This document shows positions 6,351 through 11,383 of a stretch of DNA of 11,383 nucleotides, in pieces. Below the pieces are notes generated by a model, which saw nothing but the letters and a program-made list of their open reading frames with translations, was not told the origin of the DNA and did not search any database. Position 1 is the first letter of the stretch. Each line of letters begins with the position of its first letter. Source of the stretch: Deltaproteobacteria bacterium (GTDB taxonomy: Bacteria; Myxococcota_A; UBA9160; SZUA-336); the NCBI GenBank assembly GCA_030673955.1, contig DAOVBF010000009.1, positions 1 through 11,383 on the forward strand, written 5' to 3'. Position numbers and translations under genes: made by a program.

Positions 6351-7264
6351 GCTTTCAATTCGACGTGACGGAGCCGCTCGCCGGAAAGCGGCTGGATGTG
6401 GCCCTGGCCGAGATCGAGCCGAAGCTCTCGCGTGCCGCGGCTCGTCGGTTGATCGAGCAGGGTGCCGTTACCGTTTCGGGCGCCCAGGTGAAGCCGGCGC
6501 ACCGCCTGCGGGTGGGCGAGCGTGTTCAGGGCCATGTGCCCGATCCGAAACCCGACCGGCTCCAGCCGGAGCCCATCCCGCTCGAAATCGTCTATGAGGA
6601 TTCGCAGCTCGTCGTGGTCGACAAGCGCGCCGGAATGGTGGTGCATCCTGCGGCCGGCCATCGAGAGGGGACCCTGGTCCATGCCCTGCTTCACCACTGC
6701 CGCGAGCTCGCTGGCATAGGCGGGGTGCTGCGGCCCGGAATCGTGCACCGACTCGACAAGGGGACATCGGGGCTCTTGGTCGTGGCGAAGACCGAGTTGG
6801 CACACCGACGCCTCTCGGAGCAGTTCAAGGCGCACGCGACTGAGCGCCGCTACCTGGCCTTGGTCCGAGGCACGCCGCGCGTTGACCGTGGCTCCATCGA
6901 TGCGCCGATCGGGCGCCACCCCAAGGACCGCAAGCGCTTCAGCACGCGCGTGAGACTGGGGCGCCAAGCGGTCACGCACTGGTGGGTGGAGGAGCGGTTT
7001 GAGAACCTCACACTGATCGGAGTTCGTCCTGAGACCGGCAGAACGCATCAGATTCGTGTGCACCTTGCCTCGGTGGGGTTGTCCGTGGCCGGCGATCCGG
7101 TCTACGGCGGGGGCCGCAAGGTGACGGAGGAGCTCGGCCTCAAACGCCAGGCCCTGCATGCGGCTTACCTGGGATTCGATCATCCCGAGACGAACGAGCG
7201 CCTGAGTTTCGATTCGGAACTTCCCGAAGATCTGGCCTCGGTCATCGCCCGGCTACGTCGGTGA
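6347..7264 (+). CDS. rluD: RluD-type 23S rRNA pseudouridine synthase
   Basis: A 305-residue RluA-family pseudouridine synthase. It isomerises specific uridines in RNA; RluD itself modifies helix 69 of 23S rRNA (positions 1911, 1915 and 1917 in E. coli). An N-terminal S4 RNA-binding domain (about 12-60: GKRLDVALAEIEPKLSRAAARRLI) precedes the catalytic domain. The family motif GIVHRLDKGTSGLLVVAK (131-148) carries the catalytic aspartate D137. PETGRTHQIRVHLA and GDPVYGG are also present. Length and the S4 domain favour RluD over RluA or RluC, but exact site specificity cannot be read from sequence. The start is GTG at 6347, overlapping the previous stop as GTGA. The next gene overlaps the same way at 7261. 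The rluD-pgeF order is also found in E. coli (rluD-yfiH). Confidence 0.93.
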   Translation: MSFQFDVTEPLAGKRLDVALAEIEPKLSRAAARRLIEQGAVTVSGAQVKPAHRLRVGERVQGHVPDPKPDRLQPEPIPLEIVYEDSQLVVVDKRAGMVVHPAAGHREGTLVHALLHHCRELAGIGGVLRPGIVHRLDKGTSGLLVVAKTELAHRRLSEQFKAHATERRYLALVRGTPRVDRGSIDAPIGRHPKDRKRFSTRVRLGRQAVTHWWVEERFENLTLIGVRPETGRTHQIRVHLASVGLSVAGDPVYGGGRKVTEELGLKRQALHAAYLGFDHPETNERLSFDSELPEDLASVIARLRR

Positions 7265-7917
7265 CCATCCCTCCGTTTCTGCACTGCGACCTCCTCGAGG
7301 ACCTCGGCATCGAGCACGGCTTCGGAACGCGCCGCTCCGAGGAGGTAGAAGTTCCCGAGCTCGTTCTCGCCAAACAGGTTCACGGGAGTGTCATGCTGCG
7401 CGTTCCCCCCGTGGACCCCGACGCACGGGCCGACGCATTGTGGACGCAGGAGCCCGGCCTTGCTGTCGGGATTCGCACCGCCGATTGCGTTCCTGTCTTG
7501 CTTGTCGATCCTATGCGACGCGCGGTCGCCGCCATTCACGCGGGATGGCGAGGCAGCGCGGCGAGAATTTCCGAACTTGGCGTGGCTGAACTCGCATGTT
7601 CCATCAAGCGGGACCCCGCAGTGCTCATGGCTGTGATCGGGCCCCACGTCGGGTCTTGCTGCTACGAGGTGGATGGGCCGGTGCGTGCGGCCATCCCCGA
7701 CGCTGCCGTCTTCTCTCCGTCCCCCCGAGGCGGGGACCACTACATGCTCGATCTCTTCGCGCTGAACCGCCTGCAGCTCTTGCGGGCTGGCCTGCGAGCC
7801 GAGCGAATCCTGCGCGTGGGAGGCTGCACTGCGTGCGAGTCCACTCTCTACGCCAGCCATCGACGGGATGGATCCGGTGCACGCATGGTGCACTTCGTGC
7901 GCATGCCGCTCCCTTGA
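7261..7917 (+). CDS. pgeF: PgeF/YfiH-type peptidoglycan editing factor (LACC1 family)
   Basis: A 218-residue member of the YfiH/DUF152 family, historically called polyphenol oxidase or laccase-like. E. coli PgeF keeps wrongly built L-Ser-containing muropeptides out of peptidoglycan; other members act on purine nucleosides. The conserved metal/active-site residues are present: H41 in KQVHG, C76 in TADCVPVLL, H93 in HAGWRG. IGPHVGSCCYEV (126-137) and the C-terminal ASHRRDGSGARM (198-209) also match. It is shorter than usual (about 240-250): the N-terminal GGVS...LNLG...GD...NR segment before KQVHG is absent. It starts at GTG 7261, overlapping rluD as GTGA. TTGACA of the probable rho promoter overlaps its stop codon. 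Confidence 0.9.
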   Translation: MTIPPFLHCDLLEDLGIEHGFGTRRSEEVEVPELVLAKQVHGSVMLRVPPVDPDARADALWTQEPGLAVGIRTADCVPVLLVDPMRRAVAAIHAGWRGSAARISELGVAELACSIKRDPAVLMAVIGPHVGSCCYEVDGPVRAAIPDAAVFSPSPRGGDHYMLDLFALNRLQLLRAGLRAERILRVGGCTACESTLYASHRRDGSGARMVHFVRMPLP

Positions 7918-7941
7918 CAGGAGCCGCAGGTGGTCTACCGT
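7914..7941 (+). promoter_or_regulatory. Probable sigma-70-type promoter for rho
   Basis: A perfect -35 hexamer TTGACA (7914-7919), overlapping the pgeF stop, is followed 16 bases later by TACCGT (7936-7941), which keeps only the T, A and final T of the -10 consensus. Transcription would start near 7948 and leave a leader of about 220 bases before rho. The long gap between pgeF and rho supports a separate promoter here. Confidence 0.45.
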
Positions 7942-8171
7942 TTCATTTACTTCACCGAGAAGAGCGCACACCCGCCTTCGCCCATTTGGGATGGTTGAGT
8001 ACCGATCCCAGCCCCCAATTCGATTACGAATCTCAAAAGCGCGATGCTGCTCAACTTATTGGACCGAATTCCCGAACCCCTAAATGACCCACTACACGAC
8101 CCAGCCAGCATGGACCAGCGGACCTCCGGGGACCCTCTCCCCGGTACCTACACCCTGTTGAAGGAGCGCGG
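7918..8171 (+). other. rho leader region
   Basis: A 254-base untranslated or partly translated region. It contains a promoter candidate at its left end, a small AATTCG... hairpin (ATTCG-type, 8018-8031), a possible 43-codon ORF (8044-8175) and a strong GC hairpin (8126-8144). Long leaders before rho are known in E. coli, where rho is autoregulated by Rho-dependent attenuation, so a regulatory role is reasonable but unproven here. Confidence 0.5.
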
Positions 8172-8175
8172 ATGA
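8044..8175 (+). CDS. Possible rho leader peptide (43 residues)
   Basis: An open frame from the ATG at 8044 to a TGA at 8173-8175 whose last bases overlap the rho ATG as ATGA (8172-8175), the same coupling geometry used elsewhere in this window. The peptide begins [13 protein letters not shown] and ends TYTLLKERG; it is rich in Pro and Asp, with no transmembrane segment. Against it: there is no clear ribosome binding site before 8044, rare-looking codons (TTA, CTA) occur in the first half, and such a short open frame can arise by chance in GC-rich DNA. E. coli also has a short leader ORF, rhoL, before rho, with no obvious sequence similarity. It is a candidate only. Confidence 0.35.
   Translation: MLLNLLDRIPEPLNDPLHDPASMDQRTSGDPLPGTYTLLKERG
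8126..8144 (+). promoter_or_regulatory. Strong hairpin in the rho leader
   Basis: CCGGGGA (8126-8132) pairs perfectly with TCCCCGG (8138-8144) around a CCCTC loop. It ends 16 bases before the rho Shine-Dalgarno AAGGAG (8161-8166) and 27 before the ATG. No T-run follows, so it is not an intrinsic terminator. It could pause RNA polymerase or affect translation of rho or of the leader ORF. Confidence 0.45.
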
Positions 8176-9419
8176 ACCTCTCGGAACTGAAGCAAAAAAA
8201 CGTGACCACCCTGGCTGAGCTGGCCGTTGAGCGCGGGATTGAAGGCCAGGCGGGTATGGCCAAGCAGGACCTGATTTTCGAGCTGCTGCAGGCTGAGACT
8301 CGAGACAACGGCGAGATCTACGGGGACGGCGTCCTGGAGAGGCTGCCGGATGGCTACGGGTTTCTGCGTTCGCCCGGGTCGAATTACCTCCCCGGGCCGG
8401 ATGACATCTACGTGTCACCTTCCCAGATCCGCCGCTTCAACCTGAGAACGGGCGATACGGTGTCCGGCCAGATCCGCCCGCCCAAGGAAGGCGAACGCTA
8501 CTTCGCGTTGCTCAAGGTGAACGAGATCAACTACGAGGCGCCCGAGGTCGCCAAACAGAAGATCCACTTCGACTCGCTCACGCCCCTCTATCCGGAGGAG
8601 CGCTTCCACCTGGAGGTGGATCCGAAGCAGCTGACCACGCGCATCATTGATTTGATTGCTCCCATCGGGAAGGGCCAGCGCGCGCTGATCGTCTCCCCGC
8701 CGAAGGCCGGCAAGACCATGCTGCTCCAGGACATCGCCAACGCGGTCGGGAAGAAGCACCCGGAGGCGTACGTCATCGTTCTCCTGATCGACGAGCGACC
8801 CGAAGAGGTAACCGACTTTCAGCGCAACGTGAAGGCGGAGGTCGTGTCCTCCCCCTTCGATGAGCCTGCGCAACGCCATGTTCAGGTCTCCGACATGGTG
8901 ATCGAGAAGGCGCGCCGACTCGTCGAGCACCAGCGCGACGTCGTCATCCTTTTGGATTCCATCACGCGTCTCGCGCGCGCCCACAACACCGTCATCCCCC
9001 ATTCCGGGAAGATTCTCTCGGGCGGTGTGGATGCGAACGCGCTGCACAAGCCGAAGCGCTTCTTCGGTGCGGCTCGGAATATCGAGGAGGGTGGCAGCCT
9101 CACGATCATCGGGACGGCACTCGTCGATACCGGATCGCGCATGGACGAGGTCATCTATGAGGAGTTCAAGGGAACCGGGAACTGCGAGATTCATCTGGAT
9201 CGCAAGCTGTCCGACCGCCGGACCTTCCCCGCGATCGAGCTGAACCGCAGTTCGACCCGGCGCGAGGAGCTGCTCCTGGACGAGGCGACGGTCAACAAGA
9301 TCTGGATCCTGCGCAAGGTGCTCGACCCGCTCAACACGGTCGATTGTATGGAGTTCCTGATCGAGAAGATGAAGGCCACCGACGGCAACGAGGAGTTCCT
9401 CGCCTCGATGAACCAATGA
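8172..9419 (+). CDS. rho: Transcription termination factor Rho
   Basis: A 415-residue hexameric RNA-dependent ATPase/helicase that ends transcription at Rho-dependent sites; its size is that of a standard Rho (419 in E. coli). The N-terminal helical Rho_N domain (1-43) is followed by the cold-shock-like primary RNA-binding domain with GYGFLR (61-66) and [13 protein letters not shown]. The ATPase core has Walker A PPKAGKT (176-182), Walker [15 protein letters not shown] (D262), the Q-loop region with [26 protein letters not shown], and the R-loop region [17 protein letters not shown]. There is no long N-terminal insertion such as that seen in some high-GC Gram-positive and other Rho proteins. 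Start ATG 8172 has AAGGAG 5 bases upstream. rpmE follows after 125 bases. Confidence 0.97.
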   Translation: MNLSELKQKNVTTLAELAVERGIEGQAGMAKQDLIFELLQAETRDNGEIYGDGVLERLPDGYGFLRSPGSNYLPGPDDIYVSPSQIRRFNLRTGDTVSGQIRPPKEGERYFALLKVNEINYEAPEVAKQKIHFDSLTPLYPEERFHLEVDPKQLTTRIIDLIAPIGKGQRALIVSPPKAGKTMLLQDIANAVGKKHPEAYVIVLLIDERPEEVTDFQRNVKAEVVSSPFDEPAQRHVQVSDMVIEKARRLVEHQRDVVILLDSITRLARAHNTVIPHSGKILSGGVDANALHKPKRFFGAARNIEEGGSLTIIGTALVDTGSRMDEVIYEEFKGTGNCEIHLDRKLSDRRTFPAIELNRSSTRREELLLDEATVNKIWILRKVLDPLNTVDCMEFLIEKMKATDGNEEFLASMNQ

Positions 9420-9431
9420 TCCGGGGCCCAA

Positions 9432-9498
9432 GCCGGGTCCCGCCCGCGCCGGGGACCCGCCCGCGCCCGGGACCTGCCCCAGCCGGGGACCCGCGTGA
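9432..9498 (+). repeat. Four tandem 16-17 base GC-rich repeats
   Basis: Just after the rho stop there are four head-to-tail imperfect copies: 9432-9447, 9448-9464, 9465-9481 and 9482-9498, with consensus close to GCCGGGGACCCGCCCGC. Because each unit contains GGGTCCC- or GGGGACCC-like sequence, neighbouring units can pair: CGGGTCCC (9434-9441) is the reverse complement of GGGACCCG (9452-9459). There are no unique spacers, so it is not a CRISPR array. It may serve as a terminator or pause region after rho. Confidence 0.6.
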
Positions 9499-9505
9499 CG
9501 CGTCC

Positions 9506-9534
9506 TTGTGGCGGTCGGAGGCCTGAGCTAGGCT
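9506..9534 (+). promoter_or_regulatory. Candidate promoter just before rpmE
   Basis: TTGTGG (9506-9511), a 17-base spacer, then TAGGCT (9529-9534), each matching three consensus positions. The predicted start is near 9541, only about four bases before the rpmE ATG, which would make a leaderless or nearly leaderless mRNA. This agrees with the lack of a Shine-Dalgarno sequence before rpmE. Alternatively, the small stem GCCT-gagct-AGGC (9521-9533) followed by AGTTTT could be a weak terminator remnant. Confidence 0.35.
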
Positions 9535-9544
9535 AGTTTTCCTC

Positions 9545-9745
9545 ATGAAGCCGGAGATTCACCCGCAGTACCAGGTGGCCACCGTGCACTGTGCGTGTGG
9601 GAACGAGTTCGTCACCCGCTCGACCGCGAGTGAGATTCGCGTGGAGATCTGCTCCGCCTGCCATCCGTTCTATACCGGCAAGCAGAAGATCGTGGACGCC
9701 GCCGGAAAAGTGGAGCGCTTCCGACGGCGCTACGAGAAGCGCTGA
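9545..9745 (+). CDS. rpmE: 50S ribosomal protein L31 (zinc-binding, C+ form)
   Basis: A 66-residue ribosomal protein bridging the large and small subunits. It opens [10 protein letters not shown] and contains CACG (C16, C18) and [13 protein letters not shown] (C36, C39), the four cysteines of the zinc-binding L31 form, then the usual basic tail [11 protein letters not shown]. The zinc form implies that a paralogous zinc-free L31 could replace it under zinc limitation, as in some other bacteria, but none is seen here. No clear Shine-Dalgarno sequence precedes the ATG (TAGTTTTCCTC). Position between rho and prfA is a common bacterial arrangement. Confidence 0.96.
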   Translation: MKPEIHPQYQVATVHCACGNEFVTRSTASEIRVEICSACHPFYTGKQKIVDAAGKVERFRRRYEKR

Positions 9746-9862
9746 TGCGCCTGCTGCCCGGCCAACCGGTTTCGACCTCCTCGCATCACTAGCCTCGCCT
9801 CGGATTCGCTGCGTGTAGCGCGGCGCACGCGGCCGACCCGCCTTTCCACGGAGAGCGCCGTT
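9746..9862 (+). other. Short gap between rpmE and prfA
   Basis: 117 bases with no credible gene. A weak CCGG-CCAA-CCGG hairpin followed by TTT lies about 15 bases after the rpmE stop, and a GCGTG...CACGC stem lies near 9810-9829. No good promoter was recognised. The prfA ribosome site GGAGAG (9850-9855) lies 7 bases before its ATG. Confidence 0.4.
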
Positions 9863-10917
<1,055 letters not shown>

Positions 10918-10921
<4 letters not shown>

Positions 10922-11383
10922 CGCCACGGGAGCTCGTGAGTTCGACCAGCGGCTACCTCCGCCGGCACGGGGTGCCGCAGGCCCGGCTCGACGCGGAGCT
11001 CTTGCTCGCGCACGTGATGGACGTGGAGCGGGTGGATCTCTACCTGGGCCGGGTTCAGCCGGTGGGTGCGACCGATCGCGCGCGCTACCGGGATCTGGTC
11101 GAGAAGCGCGCGCGTCAGCGCGTGCCGATCGCGTACCTGATCGGCGTTCGCGAGTTCTGGTCGAGGGCTTTCCGGGTCACCCCGGACGTGCTCATCCCTC
11201 GCCCCGAGACGGAGGCGCTGGTCGAGGCGGCGGTGGCGCTCGCACCGGAACGCGTCGCCGAGATCGGGATCGGCTCAGGCGCCGTCACGGGCGCGATTGC
11301 GCTGGAGCTCCCGCGCGCTCGGTTCGTTGCCGTGGACTGCTCGAGGGCGGCGCTGGCCCTGGCGCGCGAGAACCTTGAGCGAC
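10918..11383 (+). CDS. prmC: Release factor glutamine methyltransferase PrmC (HemK), 3'-truncated by the window
   Basis: The first 155 codons of a gene that continues beyond the window. PrmC uses S-adenosylmethionine to N5-methylate the GGQ glutamine of RF1 and RF2. The N-terminal substrate-binding helical domain (about 1-75) includes [13 protein letters not shown] and [31 protein letters not shown] (91-105) is the typical linker strand. SAM motif I is [16 protein letters not shown] (115-130), with Glu in the place where Asp is common (DLGTGSG). The catalytic NPPY motif would lie past the end. It starts at GTG 10918, overlapping the prfA stop. Confidence 0.93.

Noticed and set aside
7915..7998. 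The TGA of pgeF read as a selenocysteine codon with 26 further open codons
   Set aside because: The protein already ends where the YfiH family normally ends. The downstream residues show no homology, and TTGACA overlapping the stop is better explained as a promoter.
8415..9431. A 338-codon open frame antisense to rho
   Set aside because: The rho gene is unmistakable on the plus strand, and the antisense product resembles nothing.
9432..9498. A CRISPR array after rho
   Set aside because: The units are 16-17 bases, directly adjacent and without unique spacers, and there are no cas genes.

Overview
The window is GC-rich, gene-dense bacterial chromosome, probably from a deltaproteobacterium-like lineage (Myxococcota, Desulfobacterota or a related uncultured group). 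This assignment is an inference. It rests on the high GC content, the frequent GTG starts, the rho-rpmE-prfA-prmC order, and a MinD/FlhG-like ATPase followed by a J-like/HTH_25 protein. There are no insertion sequences, phage genes, tRNA or rRNA genes, or CRISPR arrays. Nearly all the genes are core housekeeping genes.

Layout. Positions 1-217 hold no convincing gene but are packed with inverted repeats; the last one (180-214) looks like a terminator at the 3' end of the leftward genes. Positions 218-2208 (minus strand) hold RNase G followed by a GNAT acetyltransferase, joined by a 4-base ATGA overlap. A divergent intergenic region (2209-2479) separates them from a rightward run: selA (selenocysteine synthase), an HNH endonuclease, a MinD/ParA-like ATPase, a J-like/HTH_25 protein, an 88-residue conserved-looking protein, an RluD-type pseudouridine synthase and a PgeF/YfiH-type protein, ending at 7917. 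From the ATPase onward the genes touch or overlap by 1-4 bases, which suggests one translationally coupled operon.

A 254-base leader then precedes rho. It contains a probable promoter, a strong hairpin and a possible 43-codon leader ORF whose stop overlaps the rho start. After rho come four tandem copies of a GC-rich 16-17 base repeat, then rpmE (L31), prfA (RF1) and the 5' part of prmC, which runs off the window end. RF1 and PrmC are functional partners, because PrmC methylates the GGQ glutamine of release factors.

The least understood part is the three-gene block at 4447-6350: a deviant-Walker ATPase, a protein fusing a J-like domain without its HPD motif to a RodZ-type HTH, and a small acidic/basic protein. 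Other points worth checking are the rho leader ORF, the possibly leaderless rpmE mRNA, the shortened PgeF N-terminus and the structured DNA at the left edge.
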